Assembly: GCA_032622095.1 (NCBI GenBank)
Contig: CP136069.1
Location: 161,747,043 to 161,811,042, forward strand
Origin: Siphonodentalium dalli
Lineage: Eukaryota > Mollusca > Scaphopoda > Gadilida > Siphonodentaliidae
DNA: 64,000 nucleotides
Reading direction: 5' to 3'
The notes under the pieces are model-generated. The model was not told the DNA's origin and made no database searches. It was given only the letters and a program-made list of their open reading frames with translations. A program made the position numbers and the translations under genes. The stretch's first letter is position 1, and the number at the start of each line of letters is the position of its first letter. Positions 18,420 to 29,879 of this stretch are shown here, one piece after another.

Positions 18420-20240
18420 CATGTCATGCGAAAAGTCATGACCCTTATAAAAAAAAACACACTGGTAAAAAAGTCATGACCCTTATAAAAAAAACACATA
18501 TAAAAAAAAACACACTGGTAAAAAAGTCATGACCCTTATAAAAAAAACACGCTGGTAAAAGCCAGGTAAACCATGGTCATCAGGCTCTACTCTGGTAATG
18601 TCAGGTTTACAATGATATACTCTGGTAAAAAGCCATATAAAAACCCCATGTAAAAATGACATACCATTGTAAATTCCAAGTAAAGGCATGTTAAAGTCAG
18701 GTTTCCATTGATATAATATGGGATAAGCCATGTAAGATGGACATACCCTTGTAAAATGGACATACCCTTGTAAGATGGACATACCCTTGTAAATTCAGTG
18801 TAGATAATGTTAAAGCCAGGTATACTCTGGTAAAAGCCACGAAAAAGCCATGTAAAATGGACATACCCTTGTAAAATCCAAGTATAAATTGGTAATTCCA
18901 GGTTAACAATGACATACTCTGGTAAAAGCCATGTACCCAAGGTAAATTCCAAGTAAATCATGGTAAAATCAGATTAACCGTGATAAACTCTGATAGAAAC
19001 CATGTACAACCATTTGTAAAAAAGACACACTCTTGTAAATTCCATGCAAGCAAATGCATGCATGGTGTACCCCACTTTACTCTCGTAAATGCTGGCGAAA
19101 CAGGACAGACATGCATGGGTAAAACCCATGTAAATCAGAACAAATTGTAATAAATCACTTCCTCTGAAAAAAATTATCTTTAAAAAACGCTTTTTAATTG
19201 TTTATTATTTGTTTTCATTTCTTCGAGGAAAAAAATCGCTTTTCAAAAAACGCTTTACTTCAAAATTCGTCACTTACTTAAAAACGTGGCGCTATAAAAC
19301 CATGGTGCTTTTTATATGGATTGGTTCCAGTCAGAGATGAATTTTGTGAATAACTGAGTTCTACATTCTCCAGTATTTGTGTAATGTGGCAGATAATAAC
19401 ACATATCCTTTGATTTCGAATGAGGTGAGGTAATGCCAATAATATACAAGTGATACTAAGGGAATGAAATTATGAATCTGAGTCCTATTTCTAGACTAAA
19501 GTCTGGTATGCTATCCTTGTAGCAATTCAGACTTATACCGATCCTACAAAACGTATTTCAACCAGGGACAAGAATTTACGTGGGTTGGGTTTTTGTATAT
19601 TTAAGTCCAAAACGGAAACAATTATGCAAGGTGAGCCCAACCAATCTCATAATTGCTGGTACATAGGCCCCCATGTTGGTTAATGTGTTGTATTTAATGG
19701 TAGTACAGCATGATTTACCAGAGTATAATGTGGGGTACATAATGCATTTAATTGGAATTTACACGGGTGTGTCCTTTTTATGTGGACTTTACATGGCTTT
19801 AAACCAGAGTATATAATTGTCTACCTTACTTTACCATATTTTACCAGAGTAGAGCCATGTGAACCATGATTTGCCTGGCTTTACCAGAGTAAACTTTACA
19901 CGTATATGAGCGATAACTCTTTTTCACAATAGCACATTTCTCAGATGAGGTGTTTGTGTCTCTTTTGTGAGAATAAATTAATATTTTGTTCATTAATCAG
20001 TGCAAATTAATTGCACCACTCTGGTATGATAGAATCTCACATGCATACTTACATCCCGATAAAATACCTTGGTGAAATGCATTGGTGGAAACATTTGATT
20101 AGAGTAACAATACATGGGTGGGTCTACATGTGTGCGTATAATATGGTGACAATTCACTAGACGACTTTTACCAGAGTAAAATGACCTGGTTCAAATCACC
20201 CTGGTAGAATACTACAGAATACCAGAGTGTTTTTACCATC
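18420..20240. repeat. Fold-back region built from short ctctggtaaaagccatgtaaa-like units
   Basis: From 18,420 to about 19,130 there are dozens of degenerate units containing ctggtaaa, gccatgtaaa and acccttgtaaa. From about 19,680 to 20,240 the same motifs occur in reverse complement (tttaccagag, tttacatggcttt). The spacer 19,140-19,680 is unique by eye. The whole reads as one large imperfect fold-back rather than a simple minisatellite. No gene. Confidence 0.7.
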
Positions 20241-20343
20241 AGCGTGTTTATGTTTTATAAGTGAAAGGTCTGCAAAACAATTCTCATCAACAAGTACATG
20301 TAAAAATGGATAAAATTTGCTCTTATTTTTTTTAATTAACCAT

Positions 20344-20460
20344 TCTGTGGACCTCCGTGGTCAAACGATTAGCGTGTCCCACCTGTCTTCATTGTCAATA
20401 CATCGAGATGAGTTCGCAGCCCGCAGTTAGTGGATTATTGGGTTTCACAAAACAGTGCCT
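20344..20460 (+). repeat. Possible tRNA-derived SINE remnant
   Basis: ctccgtggtcaaacgattag followed about 40 bp later by gagttcgcagccc resembles an A-box/B-box pair of a tRNA-like SINE head, as in many 'cctccgtggtctagtggtta' SINEs. It is degenerate, and no A-rich tail or target duplication was seen. Confidence 0.35.
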
Positions 20461-20898
20461 TGGTCGAATTAAGCTATTCAAGTAAGATTTGAATTGAAGC
20501 AAATACATGGTCCGTCCAAAACAGAACCTCGACCAAGGTGAATCTGTTGGTCACTGTATATCATTTACAGTATTTTATTATATATGATTAGTTGTGTCAC
20601 TTGTCTTTTATAAAATTATCAATTACTGTTGGATTGTTCGTGTAAATATACATGTTTCCTTTGTAGACTGTTGCAAGATAAATGGGAGAAGACCCAGCAT
20701 GTGGAGCAGATTCAAGAAATGGATTATGAGGAAAAAGTAGAAAATATTATTCTCATGTCCAAGAACTCGATCTTTACTATACATCACTGTATTCATAATT
20801 TGACTGACATTTCTGCTTCAGATGCCGAACCGTTGGGCTATAACTCCGTCTCTCCGTTACACGTGCCATGATCTCTCCCGTGAAATGCACATGAACCA

Positions 20899-20969
20899 GG
20901 AACAAAATGACCCCACTCCCAAAATATGCTCTATGTTGTATACTTTTGGGAGTGGGGTCTTTTTGTTCC
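20899..20969. repeat. Short hairpin palindrome
   Basis: ggaacaaaatgaccccactc at the left is mirrored by the complement at the right with an 18-bp loop. It lies at the edge of a duplicated block (see 20,985-22,320). Confidence 0.8.
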
Positions 20970-20984
20970 AGATACCTGTGGTGT

Positions 20985-22320
20985 AATGTCGTGACGGACT
21001 TTTAGCCGAACAGCTCGGGTGTTTTTTGTTCTAATTATTTGTAATTTCTTGTGTCACACCACTCCTGATGTGTTTTTAGTTTTCTTGGGTATCAGCCTGA
21101 AGTAGAAAGGTCCGGATCGGTATATTACGGCTTCAGTTCACGGTCCAGAGAAATTTCAAGTCTTTATGTAACCTCAGAATTTCTACACATCTCATAACCC
21201 ATACATGATCTGCTATATATAGGCCTCGTTTCCATACAGCATGACTTGGTAACGCTGAAGAGGTCACTCTCGCCAAAAAAATGTGCTGGAGCTAGGGTAC
21301 ACAGATTTTGAAAATGTGCTGGTGTACTATAAGGGTTTGTGTACCTGAACGTATGGCGCCCATCAACAGTTCGTTTTCGGTTCAATTTAATTTCCATTGG
21401 AGCATATACAATTATTCTCTAGCAGTAATCATGGCAGACACGAAAACTAAAAGTCATTTAGAACGAGATTTCAAAACCTGTGTACCCTTCAGAACATTTT
21501 CAAAACATGTGTACCCTTCAGCACTTGTTAGGTGAGAGTGACCACTTCAGCCTTAGTAACTAACCGTTGATAATACATTAAAAAAGTAATTAAAGTTGTG
21601 ACTTGTTTAATTGAATTCAGCATTAATATTGATTGTACCTGTATAACTTGCTTTTGATGAGGAATGGCATGTGGCCGAATATTTCCAATAAGATTGTTGC
21701 GTTGTTAATTGTAGGATCACCACGAAGTCCTCCGGACTGGACTATCTATTGCATTAATTAATAATATTAGCCTCAGCATTTCTACACATCTCATAGCCCA
21801 TATATACATGTCGCCGTATATACAAACATCGTTTCCATAAGACTCAGCACCTAACATTTGATAATGCCTGCATGCTTGGGGGAATCTTCGCCACAAGAAG
21901 CAGATCGATGCGGGGTTAAATTGTTCGCGTTCAAGTATCAAACCCTTTCATTTTTTCCGGAATCGTCCCCACTTCACTTGTATTCTTATAGATGAATGAA
22001 TCTTCCTGCTTCTGGTGCCGGACTGTTTGTCTACAAATCCGTCTTTCCACTACACATGTGATGAACTGTGTTGTGTTGTAGTTGCATGGTCATGAACTGT
22101 GTAATGTTGTAATTGGTCATGTACTGTATAATGTTGTGACGGTTTTGTAGTCAAACCGGTCGGACGTTTTTCCTATTTATTTATAATTTCTAGTGTCACA
22201 CCACCAGTTTTCTTTGGTATCAGCCAACCAGAAGTAGGAAGTTCAAACTCAGTAATCGGCTTCAATTTTCGATCCAAAGCTACTTCATTGTGTAACCTTT
22301 TCAGAGCGTGAACATTGTTA
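20985..22320. repeat. Rearranged duplicated block
   Basis: A segment with gtcacaccac, atcagcc and agaagtagga-like phrases (about 21,000-21,160) recurs at about 22,130-22,310. A second segment (ttctacacatctcata, gtttccata) at 21,180-21,260 recurs at 21,780-21,870. The order is A-B, B', A', so this is a duplicated and reshuffled repeat. An open frame at 20,629-20,871 runs into the same material and is not counted as a gene. 22,320-22,820 holds nothing recognisable. Confidence 0.55.
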
Positions 22321-22824
22321 CATTATGTTCGCACTACTCCACAACTCGGAGTTGTTAGTCGAAGTCTCTTCTCCACACAGCTATAATACTTAAGTTGTCC
22401 TCCCTGTTCAATACTGGGCTCACTGGGTGAAAAAAAAAATAGTTTGTATCAGTCATTATGCCATTACTATGGTTACGAACGGCATAACATGTTTTCCTCC
22501 TGATATTGTGTGAATACCTGTTGCACTCTTTTCATTTGATATGTTCTCTTGATCTCAATTTGTTTTTATGTATTATGTGATACAGTCTATATCGTACTGC
22601 TTTGCGTACATTATGACTATACCATCCGCACAAGAATACAATTGTTTTCATGCACACGATCACTTCACTGCCAAGAATTAAAGTCTTGTTTCAAATTAAC
22701 AGTACAAAAGTGCCACATCACGCAATTTAGCTCAAAGAATTCACCTACAAATAAGAATTTTACAACATCAAAAAAACTTGAAATTGTCTATTATTCAACT
22801 GTATGGGTGATCAGGGCACATCAG

Positions 22825-23209
22825 CAGACGACAGATAATATACAAGTACAAAAGGATTCCTATTCAATTGTGGGCAATGTTCTGATAATAAGTTCAAAAC
22901 GGCCGCATCTGAACTTATTATCTGAACATTTCCTAAGGGGGCTACAAGCTGCGCCTATAGCTCATGGCTATTTTCCAGGTGGTATTCATAGTTGTTGATA
23001 TAATTATACATCAGAGAACATAAATGTATAAACAAATATGTTCATAAGGAATATTACTCATTGACGAGTAGTCCACTTAGGAATTAATGTTGAGATAATA
23101 AGGTCAACAAACGGCCAATTGTTGAACTTATTATCTCAGCATGTCCCACAAAAGAATGTGAATCCTTCTGCACTTAATTGTATTATAGGATCGTCTTACT
23201 GTCGTCTGT
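22825..23209. mobile_element. Fold-back MITE with nested hairpins
   Basis: The outer ends (cagacgacag ... ctgtcgtctg) are inverted, and the repeat continues inward through aaggattc and tgtgg. Within each half lies a second hairpin around aacggcc, with arms ctgataataagttca and ctgagataataagttcaac. No coding capacity. Confidence 0.7.
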
Positions 23210-24269
23210 CAATTTTTCTTGAACACCCCTTCTAATGAATATTTTACCATTCCAATATATACTTTATAACAGTTACTGTGTCGGGTAATCCATTCAATAA
23301 AGAAAGTGTTATATATAGCAAGCATGTTTCACATTCTAAGTAGGATCCTTCATATATATATGTATAATGCAATTGTATAAATATATTGTACACTTAGTTT
23401 GTTATTTAGTCTTACATGCTGTGACTTATTGTACAATTTATAAAGATTGTAAATAGCTCAAAACTATTTGCAAATGACCCAGAATGTCCAGTCATTAAAT
23501 CTATTCATTCAAACATGTGTATATTCATTGACAACTTCACTTGTCCAGTCATTAAAGGCACGTGAGGCCTTTATTGTCGAAAATATTAATATTTGTTCCA
23601 AACACCGTAAACAGAAAAACATTAAAACGCATACAGTTTCGTTCATATATACCATGACCATCGCGTAAACAGCATGTTATCATAAATACCTACTATATTT
23701 TACCCAAGCAAGAGCATGATTGGGTTACAGAGGACAGCACAATGCTGCTGGCTAATCACACACAAATGGCATAAACGCTCTTTATTAGTTCCATATCAGG
23801 AATTCACCAACAAAGAACGCTCTTTATGTTTACCATCATAATATAAACAAACACCAGAAAAGTAACTTTTTATGCCTTTGTTTACATAACAATGGTTAAA
23901 CATATGAGAATAACATACTGCTTATGTGATATTTCTTATTTATATACGGACAAAGTCTGTCTACATTTTGATGTTCTTTCTGTTTGAGGCGGTTTTTGAC
24001 GGGTGGAAATATTTTCACAGGATACCCACCGCCAAGGCCAACCGTACCTTTAAATCTTTTCATTCAAACATGTGTATATTCATTGACAAATCCATCTTTC
24101 AAGACCTCATCCGACCCCACATTAATTTGATAAAAAAAATCCCAAGTAATGTACATTCGGCTACATGTTAATAGATTATGTGCATATCATTTTACTCAAA
24201 GCTGGGACTAATATATATTAGTCCCAGCTCAAAGTAACACTTTAATTTCTAGTCGGAGGTAAAATATAT
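23210..24269. other. Intergenic, nothing recognised
   Basis: AT-rich sequence without a supported gene. One short perfect palindrome (ctgggactaatatatattag + complement) sits near 24,201-24,230. The phrase cattcaaacatgtgtatattcattgacaa occurs twice (about 23,505 and 24,060), which marks an old local duplication. Confidence 0.5.
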
Positions 24270-26250
24270 ATATACTAGCAGGTGGTCCGACTTCGTTCGG
24301 GCTTTGACCTTGAATTGACCATTTTGAAGGTCAAGGTCAGGTCGGGGTAACGATTTGACCCGTCCAAAACACTCCCCCGAAAAAAGTATCCCTAGGTATT
24401 AAATTTCGTCGCAATTCGTTAATTTTTTAATTTAATTTGAGTTAATTCTGCCTTTTTAATCAAGAGAAATGATGGTACCCGTCCCGTGATGGTACCCGTC
24501 CCTAAAAGAGGTACGTTTGTGGGTACCCGTTTCAAGGTGAAGATCATGCACCTCGGGAGGAAAAAATTACCCGATGAAAATCTCCCCCGTTGCTTGGAAC
24601 CCCTAAGTACGAAGACAGACATAAGAATCACACAACACGATGATGTATGGATACGGACACACTCACGTCTGGCCCCAGACATACGAATCACACTACACGC
24701 AATCTGATTTTCACAACTGCAGAGAAAAGTGAGAGGTTGCAACGTCTGTGATAGTCAGACTGTGGAGAACCCCAGAACCAGAGCGAGTGGACAGAAGTGA
24801 TTCGACTGAATTCTAAATGCGAATATACGCTCTTTACCAATGACACTACGGATACGAACGCTCGTTAACTATCAACGCGATTAACCCCACAGTGCAAATG
24901 ACGGCCATTTTGGTGACTGAGGGTGGAGAAGGGGTGCTGGGAGCTTCTCCAAAACTGCCCGTGTGTTTTTAACCTTGGTGGGAAGTTTGAGCTCAATCGG
25001 TCCAGCCGTATTCCGGCCATATATAGCTAACAGACAGACAAACAGAAGTCCCAAAATATATATTAGACTAGCAGGTGACCCGACTTCGTCCGGGCTTTGA
25101 CCTTGAATTGACCATTTTGAAGGTCAGGTCGGGGTAACGATTTGACCCGTCCAAAACACTCCCCCGACAAAAGTACACCTAGGTATCAAATTTCGTCGAA
25201 ATCCGTTAATTTTTTAATTTAATTTGAGTTAATTCTGACTTTTTAATCAAGAGAAATGATGGTACCCGTCCCTAAAAGAGGTACGTTTGTGGGTACCCGT
25301 TTCAAGGTGAAGATCACATCGGGCGGAAAAACTTACCCGATGAAAATCTCCCCCGTTCCTTGGAACCCCTAATGCTGATGTCTGGATACAGACACACTCA
25401 CGTCTGGCCCCAGACATACGAATCACACTACACGCATACGCTCTTTATCAACGACACTGCGGATACGAACGCTCTTTAACTATCAACGCGAATAACCCCA
25501 CAGTGTCAATGACGGTCATTTTGGTGACTGAGAGTGGAGAAGGGGTGCTGGGATCTTCTCCATAACGGCGGTAAACACTGCCCGTGTGTTTTTAACCTTA
25601 GATTGGAAGTTTGAGCTCAATCGGTCCAGCCGTTTTCCCGGCCATAGCTAACAGACAGACAGACAAACAGAAGTCCCAAAATATATATTAGACTAGCCGA
25701 TGAGCCCGACGTTGTCCGGGCTATTCAAAAACCAAATTTCAAGTCGATAGCTCTACCCAGCCCGAAATTTCAAGTCGATAGCTCTACCCGTTTCCGAGAT
25801 CTGGTCTGCGCATGCGCGAAGCTGGCGTCGCATGTGCTCGGCGACCCGATAAAATTCGTATCCGGGGCAAGATACATTCACATAGGAAATTTCAAGTCGA
25901 TAGCTCCACCCGTTTCCGAGATCTCGTCTGCGCATGCGCGAAGCTGGTGTCGCACGGGCTCGGCGACCCGATAAAATTCGTATCCGGGGCAAGATACATT
26001 CACATAGCAAATTTCAAGTCGATAGCTCCACCCGTTTCCGAGATCTCGTCTGCGCATGCGCGAAGCGGGCGCCGCACGGGCTCGCCAATACGACAACGTT
26101 CACCGCCTGGTCAAACTACACACACGTACCAAGTTTCGTCCCGATCGGTCGAGAATCGTAGATTTGTATTAATGACAGACAGACAGACAAACAAACAAAC
26201 AAACAAACAAACAAACATACATACAGACAGAGGTCTTCAAAATATATATG
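24270..26250 (+). repeat. Head-to-tail array of three related repeat copies
   Basis: Copies begin near 24,274, 25,073 and 25,693, each with actagc then a gc-rich stem of type cccgac-ttcgtc-cgggc. The first two end with acagacagac...aacagaagtcccaaaatatatattag. The second copy is shorter than the first. The third has a 119-bp subrepeat (about 2.5 copies, 25,760-26,090, core tttcaagtcgatagctccac) and ends in (acag/caaa)n and atatatat. No frame survives. A reverse-strand relative lies at 49,600-49,885. Confidence 0.75.
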
Positions 26251-26276
26251 AGATATCTGGAGATGTGCAAGTATTA

Positions 26277-28303
26277 GTCCAGTGCATTTATGAGAATAGA
26301 GTGCCAAACCTCAAACTAATTGCAACACAATGTTTCTTAGCAGGAATAAGTCTATTAACCAATTATAAACAACATACTAAAAATCAAAAAGGATCAAGAA
26401 AGGCGAAATTGATAAATTTTGTGAAATAAATTTAGTTAAATTTGGTGAAATTGTATAGCTTTTCAAGGATGTTTATAAAAAACTTCTTTTCACATGTGCT
26501 TCCATTTATATAACCATTTTGTTGAGTACACAATCCTGATTACAGAACAGAAAACATTTTCCAGATACGTTGAGAATTGTTCGAGTTATGTGCCTCCAAA
26601 ATTGGGAGTTTGTCTAATTTCGGAGCCTCAATTTCTGAAGAAATAGCGAAAAATCCATATTTTAGGGTCTAGTATTTTAAAAACTAGAGAACAATGAAGG
26701 GATATCTGTTGTATTAGTTGCCTCACTATATTGTGCACAAAAAATGATTTCTTTATGCATCTATGATCGAGAAGACAAAAATATTCTTAAACAAAATGTG
26801 TGTTCCATTGTATGGACTTAGCCAAATTTGCCTTGTGACACAGAACTGGTGTGATGAAATACCATATTTGAGGTCATACAACTCAATAAATTTATATCCA
26901 TATGCCCTGTATTTCTCATAACCTCTTACGTATACTAGGTTAAATACCAATTGCTAAACACATATGTGCCATGATCAACTTATGGCCCTATGAATCCTTT
27001 GTATTGACTCTTTTCCAAAAATGCCATTTTGGACTGTTTTGTGGTGTTTTTGTCCATTTTAAAGTTTTTTTTTAGCACAAATAGTAAACAACAATGAATA
27101 CAATTAGTGTTTAATGTGTAAAATCATTTGAACGTTCCTCCTAAAACACTTAGTGTTTGGAAAAATATGATTACATTGGTTATGCCAATCAACAGTCACT
27201 GGATTTCACATATTTTTCAAGAAACTGACTCCAAATTTGAATGTTGATAATGGGGTAGGTCACCGTAGGTGAAATCACAAAGGCTATGATCTTGTCACCA
27301 TATTCTAGTCATTGGAGACAAAGGGTTGTTTTATTCCAGTTTGTGCAGATTATTCTTGCATGGTAAACAGTTTAGTACTTTAATAATTATTAGATGTTTA
27401 TTTAGAACTTTTATCAGCATGTTATATATTTATTTCAACACTAAAGTGTTTCAGGAGGAAAGTTCAAATGATTTTGCACATTAAACATACATTGTTTTTA
27501 CAATTTATACACAAAAACCTTTAAAAATGAACAAAAAATGTCCCAAAATGACATTTTTAGATGAGTCAATTCTAAAGATTAATAGGGCCATAATTTGATT
27601 TTCTACACCATGATTTGGGAAATTTCTTTACAATGTGTTTAACGATGTATACTTAAGTGATTATGAGAAAGACAGGGAATATGGATATATAATTATTGAT
27701 TTGTATGACATCAAATATGCTATTTCATCACGCCGGTTCTGAACCACAGGCAAATTTGGCTGTCCATACATTGGTGGAACACACATTTTGTTTAAGAATA
27801 TGTTTGTCCTCTCAATCATAGATGCATAAAGAAATCATATTTTGTGCACAACCTAGAGAGGAAATGACTAAAACAACAAGGAATCCCTTCATTTTCTTTA
27901 TTTTTTTAAATACAAGACCATAAAAAATGGATTTTAACTAATTTTGAGAAATTGAGCCTCCGAAATTAGACAAACTCCAAATTTTGGAGGCACATAACTC
28001 AAAAAATACTGAACGTATCTAGGAAAGGTTTTCTGTTCTGTAATCAGGGTTGTGCACTCTACAAAATGGATATATAAATGGAAGGACATGTGAAAGGAAG
28101 TTTTTTATAAACATCCTTAAAAAGCTATAAAATGAGTATTTTACCAAATTTCGACAAATTTATTTCACAAAATTCATCTATTTCGCATTTCTTGATTCTT
28201 GTTGATTTTTAGTAAATTATTTGTGATGGGTTAAAGTACTTATTCCCACTGGGAAACTTTGTGTTGCAATTATTTTGAGGTGAAACCATAAATGCACTGG
28301 ACT
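26277..28303. mobile_element. 2.0-kb fold-back DNA element with TA target duplication
   Basis: The left end gtccagtgcatttatg and the right end cataaatgcactggac are exact inverted repeats flanked by TA. The inverted similarity runs through nearly the whole element (left arm to about 27,160, right arm from about 27,437), so arms of about 870 bp enclose a loop of about 275 bp. The arms are diverged by small changes. No coding frame. Probably a Tc1/mariner-type non-autonomous element. Confidence 0.85.
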
Positions 28304-29219
28304 ATATGGCGAGGTGGGACGTTGACCCTCCATATGTAGATATTTATCAATTGCAATTAAAATGTCGACAAATAAGAAATTAAAGGTAAACACGTAGAGT
28401 ATAGGCTATATATGCAAGCACAATTTAACCGGCCTACCCATTGACAATTTGACATACCGGTAATAATTTACATAGGCTAGTAGGCCCTAATTAGTGCATG
28501 TAGATCGATTCAGTTTTTCACTTCCATGATACCAAAATGAGTTACTAGTTGATACATTGTTGCTGGTAATGCTGGAACGTGTTGAATACCAAAACATTGG
28601 GAGTTTGTAAACACCTTTTACCTGGATATATTATTTTGCGGAGACTCCACGGAATATATCATATTATGATAGACGAGCGCAGGATGAGCGCAAGGAGAAG
28701 TAATCTGAACTGGGCAATGTGGTCAAGGGATTCGGGCCGGTTTATGGAACGTTTCGTTCCGGAAAAATAAATGCCGTATTTTTAAACGTTTGTACTTTGA
28801 AGTCGCCTATTTTCGTGGGACCATGTCTGTTAGATTTTCTCGATTCAGTGCAGAACTCTTACACCATATGTGAGCATGATTAGTGCTAAATAGTTCAAAT
28901 ACCAGTCATAGCTTTCTGGGATTTGTCTAGCATATTTATAACACACACAAGGGCTCTGTGTTGAGGCAAACTAGATTTAAAGCGACACATTCACATTGTA
29001 CTTTTGTAAATTCGTCAACTTCCCAAACTCATCACTGCTCAAGTTCAACCAGGTGACAGGTCTAAGGCTGGCAGATCATGCCATTCATGGATTCAACTAA
29101 AATAGTTATATTCTAGCTATAATTCATCTATTTTAGTTGAATCTTTCTATACCAAATACATTTGTTCTTTGTTGGCATCGTAAATAGGAGATGGCAGTAG
29201 GCACACGCTGTAGCAGCGG
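28304..29219. other. Intergenic, no supported gene
   Basis: An unremarkable AT-rich stretch. A 63-codon frame at 28,579-28,770 has no recognisable domain and is not called. A short palindrome lies near 29,091-29,146 (gattcaactaaaatag ... ctattttagttgaatc). Confidence 0.5.
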
Positions 29220-29352
29220 TCCTACTAAACAACGAACATAAACGAACACAGGTCCAAAAAGCGGAATAGAAGGGTGAAATTTGGTTTGTGTGTGCGTGGG
29301 GGGTCCAATCTATGTGTATGTGGTGTTATTTCCAACTTTGGTGACTTATTAT
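29220..29352 (+). repeat. Left arm of a widely spaced inverted repeat (partner 34,279-34,394)
   Basis: actaaacaacgaacataaac ... through ggtgttattt and ggtgacttatt is the reverse complement of 34,279-34,394, about 4.9 kb away. The pair may be the ends of a composite element that holds the repeats between them. Confidence 0.7.
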
Positions 29353-29368
29353 GTGTACCCATACCATA

Positions 29369-29772
29369 GTACTCTTGACTCGAGTGCCTAATAAACATAC
29401 ATGTACGATTATTAAAATCGAGGTAAAATTCCCGCCTGTACGATCGTTATTTGGTCCTGTACGTTTATTAAATTAACCAAAAGAAATAATTCACCAATCT
29501 TAAATTGTGTTACTAGTATTCATAGATAAATGAACTCTGATTGTTGACAGTGATCAGCACACTGTAGATTCACAGACCTGGCTATCCATCAAAACTATTT
29601 CTGTCACATGGCATCAGTAAACCAGTCAGATGGTGCGTTTTGTTGGGATGTATGGTACTAATATTTCCTGTCTGTACGTTTATTCCGCCCTGTACTATTA
29701 TTCAGTTACGCGAAATTTTCCAACCTGTACTATTATTCCACCCTGTACTTTTATTAGGCACTCAAGAGTACA
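29369..29772. mobile_element. Small MITE-like inverted repeat
   Basis: gagtgcctaataaa at the left and tttattaggcactc at the right are inverted. Inside, several cctgtac-n-attatt units point both ways. No coding capacity. Confidence 0.6.
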
Positions 29773-29879
29773 TGTACATGTTAGTCCGTAAACCTGACTT
29801 TTATTATCAGAGCATAGCTCTAGCTCTGTTTGAATAGTTGGGTCCACCAACTAAGTACATGTATGGTACACATACACAT

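Noticed and set aside
20629-20871. 80-codon frame following a tttcctttgtag acceptor-like site.
   Set aside because: It runs into a locally duplicated repeat (also at about 22,020-22,070) and has no recognised domain.
25690-25740. ccgatgagcccgac...gtccgggc resembles the CUGAUGA and stem II part of a hammerhead ribozyme.
   Set aside because: The GAAA strand of the catalytic core is not present after the stem, so it is not called as a ribozyme.
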